Of a stretch of DNA of 64,000 nt, positions 1-9,293 are shown one piece after another. Location of the stretch: positions 62,001 to 126,000 of the forward strand of contig NZ_WWEM01000017.1 of NCBI RefSeq assembly GCF_019308285.1, in the 5' to 3' direction. This stretch comes from Flavobacterium quisquiliarum (GTDB lineage Bacteria; Bacteroidota; Bacteroidia; Flavobacteriales; Flavobacteriaceae). The notes under the pieces were generated by a model. It saw nothing but the letters and a program-made list of their open reading frames with translations. It made no database searches and was not told where the DNA came from. How positions within the stretch are numbered: position 1 is the stretch's first letter; each line of letters begins with the position of its first letter. A program made the translations under genes and the position numbers.

Positions 1-1
1 A

Positions 2-91
2 GTGATTTTAACACCACTTGAACAAGCTATTAAAGGAAAATCAGAAATTGATAGAGAGTTATTAAGAGTGTCTGACATTATGTCGACATAA
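2..91 (+). CDS. pfkA: C-terminal end of probable 6-phosphofructokinase (partial)
   Basis: Only the last 29 codons and the stop (TAA at 89-91) lie in the window; the frame is open to the left edge. The visible peptide ends LLRVSDIMST and resembles, from memory, the tail of flavobacterial ATP-dependent 6-phosphofructokinases. That glycolytic enzyme is commonly encoded just upstream of gapA in Flavobacterium, which is the gene found 94 bp downstream here. The identity rests on neighbourhood and a short peptide, so it is tentative. Confidence 0.5.
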   Translation: MILTPLEQAIKGKSEIDRELLRVSDIMST

Positions 92-151
92 CCCATATAA
101 AAGTTTAAAATAGAGAGAAGTTTATTGTGAGGAAATTAGACTTTGAAATAG

Positions 152-1189
<1,038 letters not shown>

Positions 1190-1205
1190 TAATATATATT
1201 TTTGC

Positions 1206-1235
1206 AAAATCCCGTTATGTAAGTAACGGGATTTT
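1206..1235 (+). terminator. Intrinsic terminator after gapA
   Basis: A perfect 12-bp inverted repeat (1206-1217 with 1224-1235, arms AAAATCCCGTTA/TAACGGGATTTT) has a 6-nt loop and runs into a T-rich tail. It lies 16 bp after the gapA stop. Confidence 0.85.
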
Positions 1236-1319
1236 CTTATTTTGTTACCTCTATAATTAATGTAAAAATCACACTTTTAAATTAAAAATAGAAAAACCTA
1301 ATCCCAAAAACTAAACGAA

Positions 1320-2171
1320 ATGAAATTAATAGTTGATAGTGGATCTACTAAAGCCGATTGGATTGCAATTGATGATAATGGAAAAGTATTATTCACAACA
1401 CAAACTTTAGGGTTAAATCCTGAAATTCTTGACGGACCGGAAATTATTTCAAGATTAAACGACCGTTTTGATATTTTACAAAACAAAAAAAATGCAACAC
1501 ATTTGTTCTTTTATGGAGCAGGATGTGGAACAGACAGAATGAAAGAATATTTGAAACAAGTCTTTCAAGAGTATTTTACTAACGCAATTGTTGACGTTCA
1601 GGAAGATACTTATGCTGCTGTTTATGCAACGACTCCAAAAGGACAAGAGGCGATTGTTTCTATTTTAGGAACAGGATCAAACTGCAGTTACTTTGATGGA
1701 AAAGTGTTGCACCAAAAAGTTCAGTCATTGGGATATATTGTTATGGATGACTGCAGCGGAAATGTTTTTGGTAAAGAATTAATTAGAAAGTACTATTTTA
1801 ATAAAATGCCTAAAGAATTGGCTGTTGAACTTGAAAAAGAGTACGACGTTGATCCAGATTTTATTAAAAACAAATTATATAAAGAACCAAATCCAAATGC
1901 TTATTTGGCAACTTATGCTAAGTTTTTAATTAAGCATAAAGACACAGAGTTCTGCAGAAAAATTATCTTTAAAGGAATGAAATCTTTTGTTAAGAATTAT
2001 ATCAAACAATTCGACAACTGTAAAGAAGTTCCAGTACATTTTGTAGGTTCTATTGCTTTCTATTTGAAAGACGAATTACAAGAAACTTTTGATAAATATG
2101 AACTTCAATTAGGTAATGTTTTAAGAAGACCTATTGATGGATTAATTGCATACCATGTCGCTAATCAATAG
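1320..2171 (+). CDS. BadF/BadG/BcrA/BcrD-type ATPase, likely N-acetylglucosamine kinase-like
   Basis: A cytoplasmic sugar kinase of the ASKHA fold, 283 residues, about the size of eukaryotic-type GlcNAc kinases. The N-terminal phosphate-binding loop DSGSTKADW is at residues 6-14, and a second glycine-rich loop, ILGTGSNC, lies near residue 115. Flavobacterial proteins like this are usually annotated as an N-acetylglucosamine kinase or BadF/BadG ATPase; the substrate cannot be fixed from sequence. The window also holds a GlcNAc-type utilisation locus that lacks a kinase gene, so this enzyme could supply GlcNAc-6-phosphate, but it lies 27 kb away and the link is inference. Its stop lies close to the start of mgsA, suggesting co-transcription. 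Confidence 0.8.
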   Translation: MKLIVDSGSTKADWIAIDDNGKVLFTTQTLGLNPEILDGPEIISRLNDRFDILQNKKNATHLFFYGAGCGTDRMKEYLKQVFQEYFTNAIVDVQEDTYAAVYATTPKGQEAIVSILGTGSNCSYFDGKVLHQKVQSLGYIVMDDCSGNVFGKELIRKYYFNKMPKELAVELEKEYDVDPDFIKNKLYKEPNPNAYLATYAKFLIKHKDTEFCRKIIFKGMKSFVKNYIKQFDNCKEVPVHFVGSIAFYLKDELQETFDKYELQLGNVLRRPIDGLIAYHVANQ

Positions 2172-2181
2172 TTCTGGTTTT

Positions 2182-2556
2182 ATGGAAATTGCCATTATTG
2201 CTCATGATGGAAAAAAAGCTGATTTAATTGATTTCTTGATCAAAAATGAAGCGATTTTACACAATGAAAAAATAAGGCTGATTGGTACAGGAACTACGGG
2301 AGGAAAAGCGGAAGCAGCAGGTTTTAAAACTCAAAGAATGCTTTCAGGACCTCTTGGAGGTGATGCGCAGATTGCTGGTAGAGTAGCGGAGGGAATTACA
2401 CAAATGGTTTTCTTTTTTAAAGATCCTTTGTCGAGCCATCCGCATGAGGCAGATATTAATATGCTGATTCGTGTTTGCGATGTGCATAATGTGCCGCTGG
2501 CTACTAACGAAGCAACGGCACAATTATTATTAGATGCTATTGCACAGCAATTATAG
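2182..2556 (+). CDS. mgsA: Methylglyoxal synthase
   Basis: This cytoplasmic enzyme converts dihydroxyacetone phosphate to methylglyoxal and phosphate, a bypass of lower glycolysis. The protein (124 residues from this start) opens MEIAIIAHDGKK, matching the family N-terminus. It carries the phosphate-binding motif GTGTTG, the SGPLGGD segment, the FFKDPLSSHPHEAD active-site region and the conserved CDVHNVPLATNEATA strand. An upstream ATG at 2155 would overlap the kinase gene by 17 bp, but the fit to the family favours 2182. The position directly after gapA and a sugar kinase suits a role in sugar-phosphate overflow. The 3' end overlaps the convergent RidA gene by 20 bp. Confidence 0.93.
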   Translation: MEIAIIAHDGKKADLIDFLIKNEAILHNEKIRLIGTGTTGGKAEAAGFKTQRMLSGPLGGDAQIAGRVAEGITQMVFFFKDPLSSHPHEADINMLIRVCDVHNVPLATNEATAQLLLDAIAQQL

Positions 2557-2917
2557 AAATCTCAACATTTACATTTTTTGGCAAACAAGCCACTTGAACC
2601 GTTTCACGAGCTGGAGCGGTTTTTTCGTTAAAATAAGATCCGTAAACGGTATTTATAGCGCCGAAATTATTCATGTCCATAATGAAAATAGTAGCCTTAA
2701 CTACATTTTCAAAAGTCATGTCGGCAGCTTCAAGAATCGCTGCAATGTTTTTCATTACTTGGTCAGTCTCATCATTGATGTTGTCTGTAACTAATTCTCC
2801 TGACTCAGGATTGATTGCAATTTGTCCAGAAGCATAAAGTGTGTTTCCAGATAATACAGCTTGATTGTAAGGCCCAATTGGAGCTGGAGCTTTCTCTGTA
2901 AAAATAATTTTTTTCAT
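2537..2917 (-). CDS. RidA family protein (reactive enamine/imine deaminase)
   Basis: RidA/YjgF/Rid-family proteins hydrolyse reactive enamines and imines released by PLP enzymes and act in the cytoplasm as trimers. The 126-residue protein shows the family order: an opening with EKAPAPIGPYNQAV, then SGQIAINPESGE, then the PARETVQVACLPKN segment containing the conserved arginine that binds the substrate carboxylate. Length and motifs are canonical for the RidA subgroup. The start ATG at 2917 is well supported. The gene is convergent with mgsA and overlaps its last 20 bases, so the two mRNAs are antisense at their ends. It is followed on the same strand, in the upstream direction, by the lptD stop 32 bp away. 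Confidence 0.93.
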   Translation of the reverse strand: MKKIIFTEKAPAPIGPYNQAVLSGNTLYASGQIAINPESGELVTDNINDETDQVMKNIAAILEAADMTFENVVKATIFIMDMNNFGAINTVYGSYFNEKTAPARETVQVACLPKNVNVEISIIAVQ

Positions 2918-2948
2918 AATGAAAGTATGTTTGGTTCGAAAAAGTAGC

Positions 2949-5594
2949 TTATCGGTTAGAAACGCTTCGTTTGTTCCATTTAATATCGCTTAGCATACCA
3001 GATTTAATTCCGATAAAGAAATTCCAGTTTGAATTTGTACCCATTGGTTGCCAGTTAAATGCCATTCTCCAGCTTAATAGGTCTCTTTCGAAACGGAATT
3101 GAGTAAAGGTAACTCCTTTTTGTACAAAGTCATAACCAGTAGAAACACCGCCTTTCCATTTTGGTGTAATATCAGTATTAATAGAAATCATCAGGGAATT
3201 CCCAGAGATTTGATTTTGTCTCGTTGTATTAGAATATGTCAGCGAGTAAGCTAAAGTCATATCCCAAGGAATTTTAGAATTAAAGAATTCTGTAATTACA
3301 TCATCTTTTTCCGGTTCATTTGCAAACTGACTATTCCTGCTGTCATTTAAGTCAGTATTCGTTCCAAATAAGTCATCGTTTCGTCCTCCATTCCGCTGAC
3401 TCTGGGTGTTTTTTTCTTTGCCTGTACCTTTGTTTGAAAAAGAATAATTTACAGTTACGTTGGCACTAGTTAATCTGAATAAACTTCCTCCATTGTCAAT
3501 ATTAAACATATTGATTCTGTTGTTGCCACTGTCTAATGCGTAAGGATCTAAAGTAGCACCAAAGTTCATGTTCATTTTATTGTCAAAAAACTGAGTTCCG
3601 CCGCTAACTAAAATAGGTTGTAATGCTAAAGTTGTTTTTCCATCAGCATTAAAATTGTAGCTTGTGCTAAAGTTTAAGTTGTTTAGCAGCATTATTTTTT
3701 TAGGTTCTGTTTTTGTGCTGTCTCTGTCTCTAACTTTGGCTTCAAAAGTATTACTCAAAGCAAAACCAACAATGTTGGAGTTGTCTTTTCCAGGTGCTCC
3801 AAAAATACCGTTTTCAAATCGTGTATATTGAGTAGTAATAGTTCCAGTAGCATCTACAGCATAAGTGTCGTAATAACGCTCAAAACTTGGTGTGTAAGCA
3901 TAAGTAATACTTGGACGCATGACGTGTCTGATGGATTGAATTTTTTTATCTTCTCCAAAATCAAACGTTCCATATATTGTAGTACCTAAATTCATGCTGA
4001 AGTTGTAGGTTCTAAAAGAATCAAAACCATTTACGGTGGTAGGTTCTGCTTGTCCTGTAGAAGAATCGTAAGCTTTATGTGTGGTTTTATTAACCCATGT
4101 TTCCTGATATGTGGTAGAAGCTCCTGCACTAAAATATTTAAATATCTTAAAGTTAGTACTAAGCGGAATAGTATGCTGCATTCCTAATTGTGCATCTTGA
4201 AACATTTGTGGTTTAAAGAATAAGGAATCTTTAGTCTTGAAATAGTTTTTACCACTTACGCTGTATTGTAAGTTGATATTTTTAATTAACCCTTTTTTTA
4301 CGCCATTTTTCCCAACAAAAGGATAAACACGGTCAATACTACCCTGTAAGGAAGGAAGTGTCATGATGATGTCTTCTGTTTGTGTGTTTTGGCTATGGGT
4401 TGCAGATAATGCAATACGAGCACCCGGAACTGTATTAAAGGTTTTATTGTAGTTGATAGATGAACTTAAAGTATTATTCAGATTTGATCCAATGTTGGCT
4501 TGGTTGATAGAGCGTTTAAAGTATTTACTGCTACCCATATTTACCGATGCAGAAAAACTTGAATTTGGATTTGATTTAGAGTCTTTAGAATGAGACCACT
4601 GTATGTTGTAAATGTTTTGTTTAGAATAATCAGGATACCCGCGTTCGCTGTTGATTAGATTTTCAAAACGGATATTTACGTTACCACGATATTTGTATCT
4701 AGTAGCATACGCAGATTCAAAACGCATCGCATAACTTCCGTTGGTGTAATAATCTCCTAATACAGTTAAATCGTAATTATCACTTAGTGCGAAATAATAA
4801 CCTCCATTTTGCAATGAAAACCCTCTTGTATTCGAGTCGTTGTAACTTGGTACAATGATTCCGGAAACACTTTTTTCTTGGCTTAAAGGAAAATAGCCAT
4901 AAGGAAGTGCCAGTGGAGTAGGAACATCAGCAATGACCATTTGTGTTAAGCCGGTTACAATTTTTTTACCAGGTACAAATTTTATCTTACTCGTTCGAAA
5001 ATAGTATTCGGGATTGTCAATATCAGTTGCGGTTGTAATGCGGGCCCCTTTCAAGTAATAAACAGAATCGTTTTCTTTTTTAGTGATTGCTGCTTTAATA
5101 TTTAATTCTCCTTGTTTGGTTCTTGAATTATAAATTAATGCTTTTTTTGTTTTGAAATTAAAACGAATTGAATCAGGCTGTACTTCGTTTGAGCCTTGTT
5201 TGAAGTTAGGAAATTGAGTTAGAACGCCAGCAGAATCTTTTATTCTTCCTGCATAAACTTCATCCTTTTCATAATTTAAGACAATTATACCAGATTTTAA
5301 TTCAACGTCTTTGTAGTATAATTCAGCCTCGTTATATAAGGTAATTAATTTTTTCTTTTGATCAATTTTCGCATAATCTTTTGCTTTATATCTAACTTTT
5401 CCATCCAAAAAAGTCTTTTTGGTCTTAACTGTATCCAGTTTTATGGTGTCATTAAGTACAGGCGTTTCTTTATCTGATTGTTTTACAGCAGGTAAAGGCT
5501 TTTTTTTGTTTTTTATTTCTTGCGAATATAAATTACCACAACCTATAGTTAGGAAAAATGATATTAAAACGATATTAAATAAGTTTGTATGCAA
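2949..5594 (-). CDS. lptD: LptD-like LPS assembly outer membrane protein
   Basis: A large outer-membrane protein expected to insert lipopolysaccharide into the outer leaflet. After a hydrophobic export signal (NIVLISFFLTIGCGNLYSQ) comes an LptA/OstA-like region (TLYNEAELYYKDVELKSG and following). Then comes a long, aromatic-rich, beta-barrel-like C-terminal domain rich in alternating strands. This matches the Bacteroidota LptD-like family. The start is uncertain. The frame is open further upstream, with TTG codons at 5678 and 5645 but no ATG. I chose the TTG at 5594 because the signal peptide begins there and a promoter-like stretch lies just upstream. The gene is divergent from the amidase gene, with a 14-bp palindrome between them. 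Confidence 0.85.
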   Translation of the reverse strand: MHTNLFNIVLISFFLTIGCGNLYSQEIKNKKKPLPAVKQSDKETPVLNDTIKLDTVKTKKTFLDGKVRYKAKDYAKIDQKKKLITLYNEAELYYKDVELKSGIIVLNYEKDEVYAGRIKDSAGVLTQFPNFKQGSNEVQPDSIRFNFKTKKALIYNSRTKQGELNIKAAITKKENDSVYYLKGARITTATDIDNPEYYFRTSKIKFVPGKKIVTGLTQMVIADVPTPLALPYGYFPLSQEKSVSGIIVPSYNDSNTRGFSLQNGGYYFALSDNYDLTVLGDYYTNGSYAMRFESAYATRYKYRGNVNIRFENLINSERGYPDYSKQNIYNIQWSHSKDSKSNPNSSFSASVNMGSSKYFKRSINQANIGSNLNNTLSSSINYNKTFNTVPGARIALSATHSQNTQTEDIIMTLPSLQGSIDRVYPFVGKNGVKKGLIKNINLQYSVSGKNYFKTKDSLFFKPQMFQDAQLGMQHTIPLSTNFKIFKYFSAGASTTYQETWVNKTTHKAYDSSTGQAEPTTVNGFDSFRTYNFSMNLGTTIYGTFDFGEDKKIQSIRHVMRPSITYAYTPSFERYYDTYAVDATGTITTQYTRFENGIFGAPGKDNSNIVGFALSNTFEAKVRDRDSTKTEPKKIMLLNNLNFSTSYNFNADGKTTLALQPILVSGGTQFFDNKMNMNFGATLDPYALDSGNNRINMFNIDNGGSLFRLTSANVTVNYSFSNKGTGKEKNTQSQRNGGRNDDLFGTNTDLNDSRNSQFANEPEKDDVITEFFNSKIPWDMTLAYSLTYSNTTRQNQISGNSLMISINTDITPKWKGGVSTGYDFVQKGVTFTQFRFERDLLSWRMAFNWQPMGTNSNWNFFIGIKSGMLSDIKWNKRSVSNR

Positions 5595-5632
5595 AGGTTT
5601 AAATGCTATTTTTGTAAAATTATGGCGTGTTT

Positions 5633-5646
5633 TTTGACATGTCAAA
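5633..5646. promoter_or_regulatory. Perfect palindrome in the lptD/amidase divergent region
   Basis: TTTGACATGTCAAA is a perfect 14-bp palindrome centred in the 133 bp between the chosen lptD start (5594) and the amidase start (5728). On the minus strand its TTG is followed after 20 bp by TAATTTTA, one base off the Bacteroidota -7 consensus TAnnTTTG. It may therefore combine a -33 element with an operator. No binding protein can be named. Confidence 0.35.
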
Positions 5647-5727
5647 CTTACATATAATTTTTTGGCAAAAATAATCAATTCTGAAAATTATAACAGCTGC
5701 ATTTTATTAAAATTAACTTTTAGATTT

Positions 5728-6852
5728 ATGAATAGAATTAACAAATTTAAGGTAATATTTACTTTATTTCTAATATTTCTGTCTTTTTGTGCTCAGAGTC
5801 AGTCAAATGTGTTTAAGGTAACTCTTGATGCCGGACATGGAGATCACGACTTTGGAGCTGTTTACAGCGGCAGGATTGAGAAAAATATTGCTTTAGCTAT
5901 TGTTTTGAAAGTGGGGAAAATTTTAGAACTTAATCCAAATGTTAATGTAATTTACACTAGAAAAACGGATGTTTTTATAGATTTGGTAGAAAGAGCCAAT
6001 ATTGCAAACAGAGCCAATTCAAATATTTTTGTGTCTATTCACTGTAATGCCAATAAAAATACTGCTGCTGACGGAACTGAAACTTACGTAATGGGTTTAA
6101 GTAAAGTTGCATCAAACTTGGAAGCAGCGAAGAAAGAAAACTCGGTAATTACGTTAGAGAAAGATTATAAACGTAAATATGAGGGGTACGATCCAAATTC
6201 TCCAGAATCCATGATTGGGATGACTCTAATGCAGGAGGAATATTTGGACAATAGTATTTCGCTGGCAACTAAAATTGAAGATAATTTTGAAAAGTTAGGA
6301 AAAAAACTTCGTCAGGGGGGGGTAAAACAAGCGCCTTTTATGGTGCTTCATAAAGCTTATATGCCTAGAGTTTTAGTAGAAACAGGTTTTATTTCAAATC
6401 CAACTGAGGGAAATATTTTAAATTCAGAAGAAGGTCAGGATGATATTGCGAAAGCCATTGCTGAAGCTATTTTGAGTTACAAAAGGGAATATTTTGGCTC
6501 AGGAGGTGAGTCAGATGACAGTCGGCCCATAAAGGATACTTCAACTCCGGCTAAACCCAAAACGACCACTCCAGTTACTGCGGTAAAAAATGCACCAAAA
6601 GGAACGTTTTTTAAAGTACAGCTTATAGCGAGTATCAAAAAAACACCATTGGAGCCAAAAAACTTCAAAGGACTTAAAAATGTTACCATGTTATTTGAAA
6701 ACAATATATATAAGTATTTTTACGAAGAAACTTCTAGTTACGAAACAGCGCAAAAGTTTTTGCAAGAAGCTAAAAGTAAAGGGTATGGGGCAGCATTTTT
6801 AGTAGCAACTAAAGATGGAGAAAAAATCAGTATTCAGGACGCCATTAAATAA
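5728..6852 (+). CDS. N-acetylmuramoyl-L-alanine amidase (Amidase_3), secreted
   Basis: A zinc amidase that cleaves the bond between N-acetylmuramic acid and L-alanine in peptidoglycan, needed for daughter-cell separation. The ATG at 5728 gives an N-terminal signal peptide ending near CAQSQS, so the mature enzyme is periplasmic. Zinc and catalytic motifs are visible: DAGHGDHDFG, SIHCNANK and VLVETGFISNPTEG. After a Thr/Pro/Lys-rich linker the C-terminus (FFKVQLIASIKKTP onward) looks like a SPOR-type domain that would recruit the enzyme to the septum. The coding sequence contains an uninterrupted run of eight G at 6315-6322, unusual in this AT-rich genome. It lies just upstream of the MCE gene and is divergent from lptD. 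Confidence 0.93.
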   Translation: MNRINKFKVIFTLFLIFLSFCAQSQSNVFKVTLDAGHGDHDFGAVYSGRIEKNIALAIVLKVGKILELNPNVNVIYTRKTDVFIDLVERANIANRANSNIFVSIHCNANKNTAADGTETYVMGLSKVASNLEAAKKENSVITLEKDYKRKYEGYDPNSPESMIGMTLMQEEYLDNSISLATKIEDNFEKLGKKLRQGGVKQAPFMVLHKAYMPRVLVETGFISNPTEGNILNSEEGQDDIAKAIAEAILSYKREYFGSGGESDDSRPIKDTSTPAKPKTTTPVTAVKNAPKGTFFKVQLIASIKKTPLEPKNFKGLKNVTMLFENNIYKYFYEETSSYETAQKFLQEAKSKGYGAAFLVATKDGEKISIQDAIK

Positions 6853-6877
6853 TAAGCCCAAGTTCGAATATTTATAT

Positions 6878-6885
6878 TAATTTTG
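6878..6885 (+). promoter_or_regulatory. -7 element (TAATTTTG) before the MCE gene
   Basis: TAATTTTG matches the Bacteroidota -7 consensus TAnnTTTG and ends 17 bp before the TTG start of the MCE gene. No TTG is present at the expected -33 position, so the promoter is only partial by sequence. Confidence 0.4.
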
Positions 6886-6902
6886 TACAAACACTTAGAA
6901 TT

Positions 6903-7868
6903 TTGAAACTAACAAGAGAAATTAAAACGGCTATATTAGTCATCGCATCGATTTTATTATTTATCTGGGGTTACAGCTTTTTAAAAGGCAAAGATCTTTT
7001 TACAAATTACACCATGTTATATGCTGAATATGATAATGTTGAAGATTTGTCACTTTCTGCACCGGTTACTTTAAACGGACTGGCAATAGGTAAAGTAAAT
7101 AAAATCACAATTGATGAAGTAACAGGGAAATTATTAGTTGAACTCCAATTAAAGACAGATTTCCCAATTTCAAAAACAAGTACTGCTACAATTTATTCTC
7201 CGAGCTTAATTGCTGGAAAACAGATTAAAATTGTTCCAAATTTTGCTGATAAAGAATTAGCAGAGGACGGTCAGAAATTAACCTCTACAGTTGAACTTGG
7301 ATTAACAGAATCTCTAGGAGGGAAAATTGAGCCAATTCAGCAAAAACTGGACAAAATGCTTGTAAATATTGATGTTCTGGTTACAGGATTGAATAACACC
7401 TTAGATAAAAATACTCAGGAAAATCTAAAGAAAACTATTGCAGAATTAAGTCAGACCATGACACAGTTTCACAAAGCTTCAGGAAGTCTAAACAATATTT
7501 TAGATACTAATAAAGGGCAGATTAATGGAATGGTTTCTAATTTTAATAAAGTGTCCAATAACTTTAATAAAATTTCTGATTCTTTAAACAAAGCTGATTT
7601 AGGAAAAACAGTACGTAACTTAAACCAGATGTTAGCGAAAGTTGATGCATTAATGGCTAACTTAAATTCTGGAAAAGGTACGGCTGGAAAATTATTAAAT
7701 GATGAAGCCTTATATAACAACTTAGCAAAAACGTCAAAAGAGCTTGAATTGTTATTGCAAGATGTACGTCTTTATCCAACGCGTTACGTAAACGTTTCTC
7801 TTTTCGGAAAGAAAAATAAACCTTACGTAGCACCAACAGAAGATACAAACTCAACTGATAAAAAATAA
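6903..7868 (+). CDS. MlaD/MCE-family lipid-transport protein
   Basis: MCE-domain proteins form periplasmic hexameric rings or tubes that carry lipids between the membranes, usually as the substrate-binding part of an Mla-type ABC transporter. The 321-residue protein has an N-terminal transmembrane anchor (about residues 9-26), then the MCE domain (about 38-115, with DLSLSAPVTLNGLAIGKV), then a long helical, Asn- and Lys-rich C-terminal region. The start is TTG: the next methionine lies beyond the membrane anchor, so an ATG start would remove it. No permease or ATPase of the Mla type is adjacent, so those partners must lie elsewhere. It may share a transcript with the Fe-S genes, 6 bp downstream. 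Confidence 0.88.
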   Translation: MKLTREIKTAILVIASILLFIWGYSFLKGKDLFTNYTMLYAEYDNVEDLSLSAPVTLNGLAIGKVNKITIDEVTGKLLVELQLKTDFPISKTSTATIYSPSLIAGKQIKIVPNFADKELAEDGQKLTSTVELGLTESLGGKIEPIQQKLDKMLVNIDVLVTGLNNTLDKNTQENLKKTIAELSQTMTQFHKASGSLNNILDTNKGQINGMVSNFNKVSNNFNKISDSLNKADLGKTVRNLNQMLAKVDALMANLNSGKGTAGKLLNDEALYNNLAKTSKELELLLQDVRLYPTRYVNVSLFGKKNKPYVAPTEDTNSTDKK

Positions 7869-7874
7869 TTATAA

Positions 7875-9212
7875 ATGAGTTATTTAGATAATATTTTATT
7901 TGCCATACTTCTTATAGTTGGTTTCGGTTTTTTTGCAGCGAGCGTAAAAAAGATCATCCGAAACATTAATCTGGGAGTAGATGTAGATCGAAAAGATAAT
8001 CCTAAAGCTCGTTGGAAAAACATGGCACTGATTGCTCTTGGGCAATCAAAAATGGTGAGACGCCCTGTTGCTGGAATACTGCATATATTCGTATATGTTG
8101 GTTTCATAATTATTAATATTGAATTGCTTGAAATTATTATTGACGGGCTTTTTGGAACTCATAGAGTTTTTGCGCCGTATTTAGGTGTGGTTTATGATGT
8201 TTTAATTGCTTCGTTTGAGATATTGGCAATACTTGTAATTTTTGCTGTTACCGTTTTTTGGATTAGAAGAAATGTAATTCGTTTAAAACGTTTTATTAAT
8301 TCAGACTTAAATGGTTTCCCAAAAAGCGATGCCAATTATATTCTGTATTTCGAAACCGTTTTAATGATTCTGTTTTTATTGATGAATGCTTCTGATTTGC
8401 ATTTACAGAATGTACCAGGCGGTTATTCACATTTTCATAAAGCAGGAAGTTATCCAATAAGTCAATTTATTGCGCCAATTTTTAATGGTACATCTAATGA
8501 GTTAGTTGGACTTTTGTTCGAAGTATTTTGGTGGCTGCATATAGTAGGTATTTTGGTTTTTATGAACTATTTATATTTTTCAAAACACCTTCATATTCTT
8601 TTAGCATTCCCAAATACCTATTTTGCTAATTTAAAACCAGAAGGACAGTTTGATAATTTAGAATCGGTAACAAAAGAGGTGAAATTAATGATGGATCCAA
8701 ATGCAGATCCATTTGCCGCAGCACCAGCTGATGAAAATGCTGCTCCGGCTAAATTTGGAGCTAGCGATGTTCAGGATTTAAACTGGGTACAATTATTAAA
8801 TGCTTATACTTGTACAGAATGTGGTCGTTGTACATCTTCTTGCCCAGCAAATCAAACCGGGAAAAAATTGTCTCCTCGTAAGATTATGATGGATACTAGA
8901 GATCGTTTGACTGAAGTTGGAAAAAACATTGATGCCAACAAAGGTGTTTTTGTTCCTGATAATAAATCACTTTTAAACGATTATATTACTCCAGAAGAAT
9001 TATGGGCTTGTACGTCTTGTAATGCTTGTGTAGAAGAATGTCCAGTAAATATCAGTCCGTTGTCTATTATTATGGATATGCGTCGTTATTTGGTAATGGA
9101 GCAAAGTGCCGCGCCAATGCCGTTGAACGCCATGATGACGAATATCGAAAATAATGGAGCACCATGGCAATACAGCCAGCAAGATCGATTAAATTGGAAA
9201 AACGAGAACTAA
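7875..9212 (+). CDS. Membrane Fe-S protein, HdrDE/GlpC-like quinone-linked electron carrier
   Basis: An inner-membrane protein of 445 residues. The N-terminal half holds about five hydrophobic segments of the nitrate-reductase-gamma/HdrE type (roughly residues 5-25, 65-90, 105-130, 150-170, 215-240). The C-terminal half has two 4Fe-4S motifs: Cys 313, 316, 319, 323 (CTECGRCTSSCP) and Cys 379, 382, 385, 389 (CTSCNACVEECP). This fits an electron-transfer protein coupling the quinone pool to a soluble CCG-domain partner. The partner is encoded immediately downstream (9294). The electron donor and the physiological reaction are not evident. The start is ATG, 6 bp after the MCE gene. Confidence 0.85.
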   Translation: MSYLDNILFAILLIVGFGFFAASVKKIIRNINLGVDVDRKDNPKARWKNMALIALGQSKMVRRPVAGILHIFVYVGFIIINIELLEIIIDGLFGTHRVFAPYLGVVYDVLIASFEILAILVIFAVTVFWIRRNVIRLKRFINSDLNGFPKSDANYILYFETVLMILFLLMNASDLHLQNVPGGYSHFHKAGSYPISQFIAPIFNGTSNELVGLLFEVFWWLHIVGILVFMNYLYFSKHLHILLAFPNTYFANLKPEGQFDNLESVTKEVKLMMDPNADPFAAAPADENAAPAKFGASDVQDLNWVQLLNAYTCTECGRCTSSCPANQTGKKLSPRKIMMDTRDRLTEVGKNIDANKGVFVPDNKSLLNDYITPEELWACTSCNACVEECPVNISPLSIIMDMRRYLVMEQSAAPMPLNAMMTNIENNGAPWQYSQQDRLNWKNEN

Positions 9213-9293
9213 TTTTTAGTTCACGATAATATATAAGAATTCAGATTTCAGAATAAAATTTGAAACTTTAAACTTTAAACAAAAGAGAGAGAA

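Noticed and set aside
2534-2794. A plus-strand frame of 86 codons opposite the RidA gene
   Set aside because: It is antisense to a canonical RidA protein and shows no motif or plausible start.
5635-5659. A sigma70-like TTGACA/TATAAT pair on the plus strand before the amidase gene
   Set aside because: The spacer is only 13 bp and Bacteroidota promoters use TTG/TAnnTTTG instead.
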